A DNA stretch of 18,416 nucleotides from NCBI GenBank assembly GCA_964517075.1, contig CAZFAT010000346.1, positions 1-18,416 of the forward strand, read 5' to 3'. The DNA is from CAZFAT01 sp964517075 (lineage in GTDB: Bacteria; Acidobacteriota; Vicinamibacteria; Vicinamibacterales; SCN-69-37). The notes below the pieces were generated by a model, which made no database searches, was not told the DNA's origin, and saw nothing but the letters and a program-made list of their open reading frames with translations. Both the position numbers and the translations under genes were made by a program. Positions 1-10,597 of this stretch are shown here, piece after piece. Numbering within the stretch: the stretch's first letter is position 1; every line of letters begins with the position of its first letter.

Positions 1-156
1 ATGGCGGCGGTGGAACTTGACCGCGAAGATGACGACGAGCGCCGCCACGAGCACGTCAAAGAACGCGCTGACCGCGGTAATGAACACGTACAGCAGGTCC
101 ATCTCGGTCGCGACCGAGGAGGCATTCGGCGGGAACGGAGAAAGGGAAGTCGGCAT
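1..156 (-). CDS. coxB: Cytochrome c oxidase subunit II, N-terminal part (runs off the window)
   Basis: Only the first 52 codons are present; the gene continues beyond base 1. The peptide opens MPTSLSPFPPNASSVATEMD and then has one long hydrophobic helix (about residues 20-46) ending in KFHRR. This looks like the first membrane helix of CoxB; the second helix and the CuA domain would lie outside the window. The ATG (156-154) follows the TAG stop of the SCO-like gene (159-157) with no base between, so the two are surely cotranscribed and probably translationally coupled. Oxidase genes directly after an ACIII cluster are a known arrangement, in which ACIII passes electrons to the oxidase. Identification rests on the N-terminus and the context, so another short membrane protein is not strictly excluded. 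Confidence 0.8.
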   Translation of the reverse strand, partial: MPTSLSPFPPNASSVATEMDLLYVFITAVSAFFDVLVAALVVIFAVKFHRRH

Positions 157-1065
157 CTAGCGGATACCCGTGGTGAAGAGATCGGCGGCGCGGCGCCTCC
201 GGCGCTCGCGGCGCAGGCTACCGACGATGAGCGTGCCGGCGATGCCCACGGTCAACAGGCCCGCCAGCCGGACCATGTTCATGATCGCCAGGCCGTAGGT
301 CCCTGTCTCCGGGTCGTAGTGGTAGCAGAAGAGCAGGGCCTGATCGAGAGCGCTCCCGATCTGGTGGTCGGCCGCCTCGATCAGCGCCAGCCTCACATCG
401 CGCGGCGCGAAGTCGATGCCGAAGAGGTAGCGCGAGACGCGCCCCTCGGCCGTCAGCACGGTAATGGCCGCCGGGTGCGCGTACTGATCGATCGCGGCGT
501 CGTAGGCGTAGCGGAATCCGACGGCGCGCGTCAGCGCGTCCACGGATTCCGGACGGCCGGTGAGGAAATGGACGCCGGGCTCCGCGCCGGGCCGGCCGTA
601 GCGCGTGAGGTAGGCCGCCTTCTTCTGTGCGGCGAGCGCCGATGTTTCGCCGGGATCGAAACTCACGACGACGACTTCGAATTCGCGGCCCGGCAGAAAC
701 GTCAGCGCTTCGAGCGAGCCGACCAGGCCGTTGAGCACCTGAGTGCAGAGCATCGGGCACTCGTAGTAGACGAGCGCCAGCACCACGGGGCGCGTGCCGA
801 AGTAGTCGCCGAGGCGCACGTCTCGTCCCGCCTCGTCCACGAAGGGCGTGTCGAGCGGAATCCCCTCGCCCAGCCGTTGATCCACGCCCACTTCGCGCAG
901 GATCGGGATCTGCTGGGTGGCCGCGATGCCGGGTGGCGGCACCGAACGCGGGCGGCTCGGCTGGGCGCCGGCGATCGACGCCGACAGCAGGACGCCCGCG
1001 GCGACGAGGCCCTGCCTCGCGGCCGACGCCGCCCGGCGCCGCCAGGCGGCGATCGTCCCTGTCAT
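157..1065 (-). CDS. SCO1/SenC-type copper chaperone of the ACIII-Cox operon
   Basis: A thioredoxin-fold SCO protein that probably delivers copper to, or reduces, the CuA site of the CoxB encoded next. From the ATG at 1065 it has 302 residues. There is an N-terminal signal sequence or anchor (about residues 18-34, ending SIAGAQ). The copper motif is CPMLC (C103 and C107), and the distal histidine is H197 in QYAHPA. A late LLFCYHYDPETG motif is followed by a C-terminal membrane helix (about 258-283) and an Arg-rich tail, so the domain should face the periplasm. CPMLC differs from the CPDxC of mitochondrial SCO. The frame stays open to an ATG at 1131, but the extra 22 residues are encoded by a 12-bp tandem repeat, so 1065 is preferred although neither start has a clear ribosome site. 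Confidence 0.88.
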   Translation of the reverse strand: MTGTIAAWRRRAASAARQGLVAAGVLLSASIAGAQPSRPRSVPPPGIAATQQIPILREVGVDQRLGEGIPLDTPFVDEAGRDVRLGDYFGTRPVVLALVYYECPMLCTQVLNGLVGSLEALTFLPGREFEVVVVSFDPGETSALAAQKKAAYLTRYGRPGAEPGVHFLTGRPESVDALTRAVGFRYAYDAAIDQYAHPAAITVLTAEGRVSRYLFGIDFAPRDVRLALIEAADHQIGSALDQALLFCYHYDPETGTYGLAIMNMVRLAGLLTVGIAGTLIVGSLRRERRRRRAADLFTTGIR

Positions 1066-1085
1066 CACGGTCTGTCGAACCACGG

Positions 1086-1122
1086 CGTCCGTCACGTCCT
1101 TCACGTCACCCTTCACGTCACC
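1086..1122. repeat. 12-bp tandem repeat at the 5' end of the SCO gene
   Basis: On the minus strand GGTGACGTGAAG occurs twice in perfect tandem (1122-1111 and 1110-1099). A decayed third unit, GACGTGACGGAC, follows. If translated from the ATG at 1131 it gives a period-4 peptide GDVKGDVKDVTD ahead of the signal sequence. It may instead be untranslated leader. Confidence 0.75.
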
Positions 1123-1133
1123 TCGAGCCATCG

Positions 1134-1184
1134 TAGCCGCCGGGCTTCAGCCCGGGGGACCGCCGCCCTGAAGGCCTGCGGCTA
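1134..1184. repeat. REP-like inverted repeat pair between the 125-residue gene and the SCO gene
   Basis: TAGCCGCCGGGCTTCAG (1134-1150) recurs in inverted orientation at 1168-1184, where the minus strand reads TAGCCGCAGGCCTTCAG; 15 of 17 bases match. The left unit also holds its own perfect hairpin, CCGGGC-TTCA-GCCCGG (1140-1155). Two short head-to-head palindromic units in an intergenic gap are the layout of bacterial REP/BIME elements. The gap lies inside an otherwise tight operon, so the transcript would fold strongly here. Confidence 0.7.
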
Positions 1185-1189
1185 GGTTG

Positions 1190-1567
1190 TCATTTCCGAA
1201 CCGGCAGTCCGCGCTCCAACAGCATTTCCTTCGCCCGGGCGATCGGCAGCCGCACGGTTTCCGTGGCCGGGTCAGCCCAGCCATAGGTGCCGAGCACTGC
1301 GTCCTCGCGTTGACGGAGCTGGCGCAGGTTGCCGGGTTCGTCGGTCAGCAGATTCGGACCGGGCGGCAGTTGGCCGGCCGGCGCCGCGAGGGGGGCCGGC
1401 GCGGCGCGCTCGTTCCGGTAGTCCATCACCTCGAACAGTCCCCAGACGAGGGCCATGCAGAACACCGTCGTGCCCGCGAGGATGACCACGAACCAGGCAA
1501 CGCCCTGATAGCTGACGCCGTCGCCTTCGACGGGCGGCGAAAGGGGGCGTGTGTCAGTGTCCGCCAT
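1190..1567 (-). CDS. Small single-helix membrane protein of the ACIII cluster, function unknown
   Basis: 125 residues. One membrane helix (about residues 22-46) follows a short hydrophilic start. A Pro/Ala-rich linker (about 54-72) leads to a soluble C-terminal domain with GTYGWADPATETVRLPIARA near its end. I do not recognise a named family. The start ATG (1567) lies inside the end of actF, a 14-base overlap, so it belongs to the same transcript. Its place between actF and a SCO gene suggests an accessory subunit or assembly factor of ACIII or of the following oxidase. The topology predicts that the C-terminal domain is periplasmic. It might correspond to one of the poorly conserved small Act subunits, but the sequence alone does not show this. 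Confidence 0.78.
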   Translation of the reverse strand: MADTDTRPLSPPVEGDGVSYQGVAWFVVILAGTTVFCMALVWGLFEVMDYRNERAAPAPLAAPAGQLPPGPNLLTDEPGNLRQLRQREDAVLGTYGWADPATETVRLPIARAKEMLLERGLPVRK

Positions 1568-2759
1568 GAGCCAATGCTTCCTTCAGGTACGGATCGCGCG
1601 CGGGCACGAGCGGACGGCCGGCGAGGTTCCACCAGAACAACGGAAGCCACAGGCAGCCGATGCCCAGCACGACCGCGAAGTCGAGCCAGTGCAGGCTCGA
1701 TCCCTCGTGGCGGAACACGGGGCCGATCGTCCACGCGGTGTCCACGACGCGCATGAACAGGATGAACAGCGCAATCCATTTGACGGCCGCCGGGTTGCGC
1801 TTGAGATCGCGCGACAGCAGCAGCAGGAACGGCAGCACGAAGTGCAACAGCAGGATGGCGATGCTGACCGGTCGCCACGGGCCGTGCAACCGCTCCAGAT
1901 AGAACGGTACTTCCTCCGGCAGGTTCGCCGACCAGATGATGAGCAGCTGCGAGATCGAGAAGTAGGCCCACAGCAGGACGAAGGCGAACATCAGCTTGCT
2001 GAGGTCGTGGAACACGTCGGCGCCGGCCACCTGCGACATCGGCGGAAACTTCGCGAGCGCCGCGAGCACGACGATCGTGAACGCCAGGGTCGAGAGCCCT
2101 TGTCCGCCCACGGTCAGGATGCCGAAGATCGTGGAGTACCAGTGCGGGTCGAGCGACATGACCCAGTCCACGCTCATCAAGGTGACCGTGAGCATGTAGA
2201 CCACCAGGCCCGGCCCCGACAGCAGCCGGAACCGCCGGTCGGCAGGTCCTGGAAGCGCCAGGGGCCGCTCGTCCTGTTCGCGGGACCAGCGGTTCAGCAG
2301 ATAGATCAGGCCGCCCCACAGCGCGAAGAAGATCACCGCGCGCGCGTAGAAGAAGGGCACGTTGAGGTACGCGGCCTTCTCGTGAATCAGATGGTCGGAG
2401 GCCGCTTCCGGCCGGGCCCAGGCGTACAGGTCCGGGAGGTTGAGCGCAATCGGCAGAAACAACACGACCATCAGCGGCAGCGTCCGCGTGGCGGCCTCGA
2501 GCACGCGCCGGGCGACGAGACCCCACGCGCCTCCCGACAGATGCTGCAGCATCAGCACGGCGAGCGAGCCCACGGTGATGCCCGTCCAGAACACGTAGCC
2601 GATGAGATAGGACTGCAGGAACACCTCGGGCGCCACCAGCCAGCCCACCAGGGCCAGGACCAGTCCGACGGCTCCCACCGTCATCGCCTTCGTCCGCAGC
2701 CGGCCCAGTTGCTCTGTGGGCCGCGCGAACAGCGCCGTTTCATCGAGATGTGCTGCCAT
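1554..2759 (-). CDS. actF: ACIII subunit ActF, NrfD-like integral membrane subunit
   Basis: A polytopic membrane protein of 401 residues, the second NrfD/PsrC-like subunit of alternative complex III and a paralogue of ActC. Hydrophobic helices start at about residues 26-43 and 47-72 and recur through the protein, consistent with about ten helices. Family-like stretches include SVDWVMSLDPHWYSTIFG, and FHDLSKLMFAFVLLWAYFS in the middle, and WTIGPVFRHEG near the C-terminus. In published ACIII structures ActF is thought to matter for proton movement or structure, and ActC for quinol binding. It starts 15 bases after the stop of actE and overlaps the next small gene by 14 bases. Length and position in the actABCDEF order are both normal. 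Confidence 0.95.
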   Translation of the reverse strand: MAAHLDETALFARPTEQLGRLRTKAMTVGAVGLVLALVGWLVAPEVFLQSYLIGYVFWTGITVGSLAVLMLQHLSGGAWGLVARRVLEAATRTLPLMVVLFLPIALNLPDLYAWARPEAASDHLIHEKAAYLNVPFFYARAVIFFALWGGLIYLLNRWSREQDERPLALPGPADRRFRLLSGPGLVVYMLTVTLMSVDWVMSLDPHWYSTIFGILTVGGQGLSTLAFTIVVLAALAKFPPMSQVAGADVFHDLSKLMFAFVLLWAYFSISQLLIIWSANLPEEVPFYLERLHGPWRPVSIAILLLHFVLPFLLLLSRDLKRNPAAVKWIALFILFMRVVDTAWTIGPVFRHEGSSLHWLDFAVVLGIGCLWLPLFWWNLAGRPLVPARDPYLKEALAHGGH

Positions 2760-2774
2760 GGAACTCCGTCTGGT

Positions 2775-3407
2775 TCAGTGGCCCGCGGCGGGCGTCTGCC
2801 CTGGCGGCGGCGCCGCGGTGGCCGCCCGCAGTTTGTCCAGCTCGGCCTCCGGAATGTCCGACGTCGTCGCGTACTGGCTGAGCTGCAGCGCGCGAATGTA
2901 GGCCACGATCCGCCACCGGTCGTCCACGGGCACCTGCGCGCGATAGTCCGGCATGACGCCAAAGCCGTTCGTCATCGCGTCGAAGTAGTGACCCGCGGGC
3001 GCCTGCCGCATCCGGTCGTTGTGATAGCTGGGCGGCCGGCGGTAGCCGCGCTCGACCACCATGCCCAGGCCGTCGCCGAGACGCCCGTGGCAGGGCGCGC
3101 AGTAGATGTTGAAGCGCTCCTCGCCGCGATTCAGGTCCGCGGGCGTGATCGCGAACGGGAACTGATCGACCAGCGTGCCAGCGACCTTGCCCGTCGTGAG
3201 CAGCTCATCCTCGACCAGCAGGCCGCGCGCGACGGTGCCCTCCACGAGCGGCCGCGCCGACGCGCTCTGGGCGAACATCGGGCTGGCTTCGAGCGGATCG
3301 AAGCGCGGCGCGTCGTGCATGTCCTGCCGGCAGGCGCCCGCGAGGACCAGGCAGGGCAGCGCGATCCAGGACGCCAGGCGTTTCAGCTCCACCTCACGCC
3401 TCGACAT
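2775..3407 (-). CDS. actE: ACIII subunit ActE, monoheme cytochrome c lipoprotein
   Basis: 210 residues from the ATG at 3407, which has GAGGTGG a few bases upstream and overlaps the end of actD by 14 bases. A GTG at 3392, one base past the actD stop, is an alternative start. The N-terminus is a lipoprotein signal with lipobox LAGAC (C26), so the mature protein should be lipid-anchored on the periplasmic side. One c-type heme site, CAPCH (C103, C106, H107), is followed by GFGVMPDYR, whose Met152 is the likely sixth heme ligand. FNIYCAPCHGRLGDG and the downstream WRIVAYIRALQ helix are typical of a class I cytochrome c. In ACIII, ActE is the heme nearest the exit to the downstream acceptor. Confidence 0.94.
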   Translation of the reverse strand: MSRREVELKRLASWIALPCLVLAGACRQDMHDAPRFDPLEASPMFAQSASARPLVEGTVARGLLVEDELLTTGKVAGTLVDQFPFAITPADLNRGEERFNIYCAPCHGRLGDGLGMVVERGYRRPPSYHNDRMRQAPAGHYFDAMTNGFGVMPDYRAQVPVDDRWRIVAYIRALQLSQYATTSDIPEAELDKLRAATAAPPPGQTPAAGH

Positions 3408-3941
3408 CCACCACCTCACGCGGCTGCAGACCGGCCAGGAACGCCCGCGTCCGGTGCGGATCGAAGTGCGGGTCGGTCGCTTCGATGCCCAGGAAGAACG
3501 CGTCGCGCGTCGCCAGATGAAACCGCGGTGCGTTGAACACGGGATGGTAGGGCTGCGGCAAGCCGTTCAGGGCCAGCATCCCCAGGACCGCCGCAAACGC
3601 GCCGAACAGGATCGTCGTCTCGAAGGCGGGCGGAATGAACGAGACCCACGAGTGGTACGGCCGCCCGCCGATGTTCAACGGATAGGCAATCACCTGCGTC
3701 CAGTACTCCAGCCCGTAGCCCGCGAGCGCGCCCGTCACCCCTCCGGCGAGGACGATCGGCGCCACGGCCCGTTCGCGGAAGCCCAGCGCCTCGGCCAGGC
3801 CGTGAATGGGGAAGGGCGAGTACGCGTCGGTCTTCGTATAGCCGGCGGCGCGGACCTTGTACGCCGCGTCGAGCAGTGCCTGCGCACTGTCGAACTCGGC
3901 GAGCAGGCCGTAGCCGCCACCGGCGGAAGCATGAGCCGCCA

Positions 3942-3942
<1 letters not shown>
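3394..3942 (-). CDS. actD: ACIII subunit ActD (DUF3341 membrane protein)
   Basis: 182 residues, the usual size for DUF3341. A small soluble N-terminal domain carries the family signature around TKTDAYSPFPIHGL (residues 36-49). Two membrane helices follow (about 58-80 and 105-127), then a soluble C-terminal part ending in EATDPHFD...TRAFLAGLQP. ActD is a membrane subunit without a cofactor that packs against ActC and ActF in known ACIII structures. The ATG (3942-3940) shares a base with the actC stop (TGA, 3944-3942), giving TGATG, which points to coupled translation of neighbouring subunits. Confidence 0.94.
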
Positions 3943-5348
<1,406 letters not shown>

Positions 5349-5395
5349 CAATGCTCTCCGTCGTGTCTGGCCGCCGTGGCTGTCCGGCCGCCGCC

Positions 5396-5410
5396 CGCCC
5401 CGCCGGGGCG
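5396..5410. other. Short GC hairpin between actB and actC
   Basis: CGCCCC-GCC-GGGGCG forms a 6-bp stem with a 3-base loop, beginning just past the actB stop codon in the direction of transcription. There is no T-run, so it is unlikely to end transcription. It could adjust subunit ratios or mRNA stability within the operon, but there is no direct evidence for that. Confidence 0.4.
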
Positions 5411-5412
5411 CC

Positions 5413-8486
<3,074 letters not shown>

Positions 8487-8487
<1 letters not shown>

Positions 8488-9146
8488 CAGCGATGGCAGA
8501 CCGAGCAACTGGTCAGGTGCTCGACGCTGGCCACGTTGTACTGCTTCTTCAGGTCAAGGCCGAGCTCGAGCTGATTCGCCGGCGGCTCGTAGGCCATGTT
8601 GAAGACTTGATCTCTGGGCCGCAGGTATTTCTCCGGGGCGCGGTGACAGTCGAGACACCATTCCATCAGCAACGAAGTGGCCTGATATGTGAGCGGCATC
8701 TTGTCGATCTCGCCGTGACACGTGGCGCAGCCGACGCCCTGCTTCACATGAATTTTGTGACTGAAGTAAACGAAGTCTGGTAGGTCATGCACCCGAATCC
8801 AGTTCAGATTAGTGTCGTCTCTGAAGCTGGCGCGGACGGGTTCGAGGATCGGTGCGGTACTCCAGATTTGCGAATGGCAGTTCATGCACGTCTGGGTGGG
8901 CGGGATGCCGGCAAACGCGGACGTCTCCACCGACGTGTGGCAGTAGCGGCAGTCGAGGCCGACGCCTCCCACGTGGTGAGCATGGCTGAACTGAATCGGC
9001 TGCTCGATGAAGTCGTGCTGACCGGTGGCCCAGGACGATCGCATCAGTGCAAAGACCACCCACCCGGCGAAGAGGACGACGGCCACGAGACCGCCGAGAG
9101 ACGTGCGGGCGGTGGCGTTGGCACTGCGGGAAAAAATCTGGCTCAT
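8487..9146 (-). CDS. actA: ACIII subunit ActA, pentaheme cytochrome c
   Basis: 219 residues. One N-terminal membrane anchor (about residues 18-36) is followed by a periplasmic domain with five CxxCH heme sites: CRYCH (66-70), CMNCH (87-91), CATCH (140-144), CLDCH (164-168) and CSVCH (214-218), the last one residue from the C-terminus. Five hemes, one anchor and this length match ActA of ACIII. It is a heme wire between the Fe-S clusters of ActB and ActE or the outside acceptor. The ATG at 9146 is the first gene of the operon. No strong Shine-Dalgarno is visible in the GC-rich leader. Its stop overlaps the actB start. Confidence 0.96.
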
Positions 9147-9284
9147 AGCGGGCCGCGCGCGCCTAGCCTACTTGATTTTCCGGTCCGCGAGGGTCGGCGC
9201 ACTCGCGAAAAAGATGATGCGGACCAGACCGCCGCGGACGCGAAAGAGTCAGCTGCGCGGGGCGCGGACTCGGCAGCGCTCATA

Positions 9285-9314
9285 ATGATGTGAAACATTT
9301 CACAATCCTGTCAA
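9285..9314 (-). promoter_or_regulatory. Probable act operon promoter
   Basis: On the minus strand a perfect TTGACA (9314-9309) is followed after 18 bases by CATCAT (9290-9285; 4 of 6 matches to TATAAT). Transcription would begin near 9278, leaving a leader of about 130 bases before actA. The spacer is almost filled by the palindrome at 9289-9304. The -10 is imperfect, so the assignment is moderate. Confidence 0.5.
9289..9304. promoter_or_regulatory. Palindromic operator, Rex-like or CRP/FNR-like
   Basis: TGTGAAACATTTCACA is a perfect inverted repeat (7-bp arms, 2-base centre) in otherwise GC-rich DNA. It fits the Rex operator core TGTGAA-N4-TTCACA, and equally the CRP-family core TGTGA-N6-TCACA. 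It sits inside the spacer of the likely act promoter, a classic repressor position, and about 45 bases before the predicted start of the divergent flavoprotein transcript, near a class II activator position. Confidence 0.65.
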
Positions 9315-9335
9315 ATGGACCGGGCTGACTATGAT
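9308..9335 (+). promoter_or_regulatory. Probable promoter of the flavoprotein-M61 pair
   Basis: CTGTCA (9308-9313; 4 of 6 matches to TTGACA), a 16-base spacer and TATGAT (9330-9335) precede the ATG at 9347. The predicted start site near 9342 leaves almost no leader, so the mRNA may be nearly leaderless; no Shine-Dalgarno is visible. The -35 overlaps that of the act promoter on the other strand. Confidence 0.5.
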
Positions 9336-9346
9336 TCCTCCACGCC

Positions 9347-10597
9347 ATGTCCGTTGATGCCGAGGTCATCGTCGCTGGTGCCGGCCCCGCCGGGGCGGCG
9401 GCCGCCCGTGCGCTCGCGGCGGCGGGTCTCGACACGCTGCTCGTCGACCGGGCGCAGTTTCCTCGCAACAAACCCTGCGGCGGCGGCGTCAGCGTCCGCT
9501 CGCTCCGGCGATTTCCCTGGCTCGAGCCCGCGCTGACGGGGATCGACGTGCATCGCATCGCGCGTCTCCGCCTGGAAGCGCCCGACGGTGGCGCGCTGGA
9601 TCTCGACAGCGGCGATCCATGCGTCCTGCTGGTCCGGCGCGTGGAGTTCGATCACGCCCTCGTCGAGTCGGCGCGGAACGCCGGCGCGCGGCTCGTGCAG
9701 GGCTTTGAGATCGCACAGGCCGAGATGGGTTCCGGTGATGTCACGCTTCAGGCGCGCGATGGCCGTCGGCTCACCGCTCCGCTGGTGGTGGCCGCCGACG
9801 GCGTGCACAGCGTGATCGCGAAGCGCCTGGGCGCGAATCCGCGATGGCCGCGGGCGAGCCTGGCGATCGACATGATGGAGGAAACGCCCTGCGAACGCCT
9901 GTCAGCGGCCCGCCCCGACGTGCTATGGGTGGCCTATGCCTACAAGGGGCTGGACGGCTACGCCTACGTCTTTCCCAAGACCCGTCATGTGAATGCCGGC
10001 ATTGGCTGTCTGCTCTCGCACTACGACGCGGCAGTCAGCGAGACGCCCTATCGGCTGCAGGAACGCTTTGTCTCGACGCTCGTCGACCGCGGCCTGCTGG
10101 CGGGCCGGTCCGATCGCCAGTGCTTCACCCCGTTCCTGATTCCCATGGGTGGCCCGCTGCCGCGGGCGTGGCGGGGGCGCGTGCTCTTCGCGGGCGATGC
10201 CGGCGGCTTCGTGCATGCCGTGACCGCCGAAGGGATTTACTACGCGATGGTGTCAGGCGACCTTGCCGGGCGTGCCATCGCCGAACGGCGCGCGACGCCC
10301 GAGGAAGCGGGAGCCACGTACGAGCGCCTGTGGCGTAGCGAGATTGGCGCCGAGCTCGCGGATGCCGTGCTGATTCAGAAGTACCTCTTCGCCAGTCACG
10401 CGCGCGTGAACCAGGTCGTGGCCGGCGCCGCGGCCGCGCCCGCGCTTACGTCCATGATCATCGACTACGTCCGGGGCGACCTTCCGTACGCGGCGCTGCG
10501 GCGGCGTACGCTCGTCAGGTTTCCGATGACGATGGTTCGGATGGCTCGCGAACGATGGCGGCGCGCCGACCGGGTCCCTCTCGAGGCCACCGAATGA
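9347..10597 (+). CDS. FAD-dependent oxidoreductase, geranylgeranyl reductase family
   Basis: 416 residues. An N-terminal FAD Rossmann motif VAGAGPAGAAAARALAAAG (GAGPAG at 11-16) ends at the acidic residue in LLVDR. It is followed by PCGGGVS (43-49), a second motif VVAADGVHSVIAKRLG (about 148-162), the family-typical GYAYVFPK (204-211) and the late FAD motif VLFAGDAGGFVHAVTAEGI (G283, D284). Members of this family reduce isoprenoid double bonds in archaeal lipids, chlorophyll side chains or, for mycobacterial MenJ, the menaquinone tail; some act in other pathways. The gene is divergent from the quinol-oxidising ACIII operon and shares its control region, so a role in quinone tail saturation is possible but unproven. 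Its stop overlaps the next start as ATGA. Confidence 0.88.
   Translation: MSVDAEVIVAGAGPAGAAAARALAAAGLDTLLVDRAQFPRNKPCGGGVSVRSLRRFPWLEPALTGIDVHRIARLRLEAPDGGALDLDSGDPCVLLVRRVEFDHALVESARNAGARLVQGFEIAQAEMGSGDVTLQARDGRRLTAPLVVAADGVHSVIAKRLGANPRWPRASLAIDMMEETPCERLSAARPDVLWVAYAYKGLDGYAYVFPKTRHVNAGIGCLLSHYDAAVSETPYRLQERFVSTLVDRGLLAGRSDRQCFTPFLIPMGGPLPRAWRGRVLFAGDAGGFVHAVTAEGIYYAMVSGDLAGRAIAERRATPEEAGATYERLWRSEIGAELADAVLIQKYLFASHARVNQVVAGAAAAPALTSMIIDYVRGDLPYAALRRRTLVRFPMTMVRMARERWRRADRVPLEATE

Noticed and set aside
1..1185. Long open plus-strand frame opposite the coxB/SCO genes
   Set aside because: It mirrors a high-GC coding region. The peptide is rich in Arg, His, Asp and Glu with no family motif, and the minus strand encodes clear SCO and CoxB features.
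1551..3536. 661-codon plus-strand frame opposite actE, actF and their neighbours
   Set aside because: Antisense shadow of GC-rich codons; no domain, and the minus strand has a heme motif, membrane helices and operon spacing.
9147..9284. Possible riboswitch or RNA leader before actA
   Set aside because: The leader of about 130 bases is GC-rich but shows no recognisable conserved RNA fold or T-run terminator.
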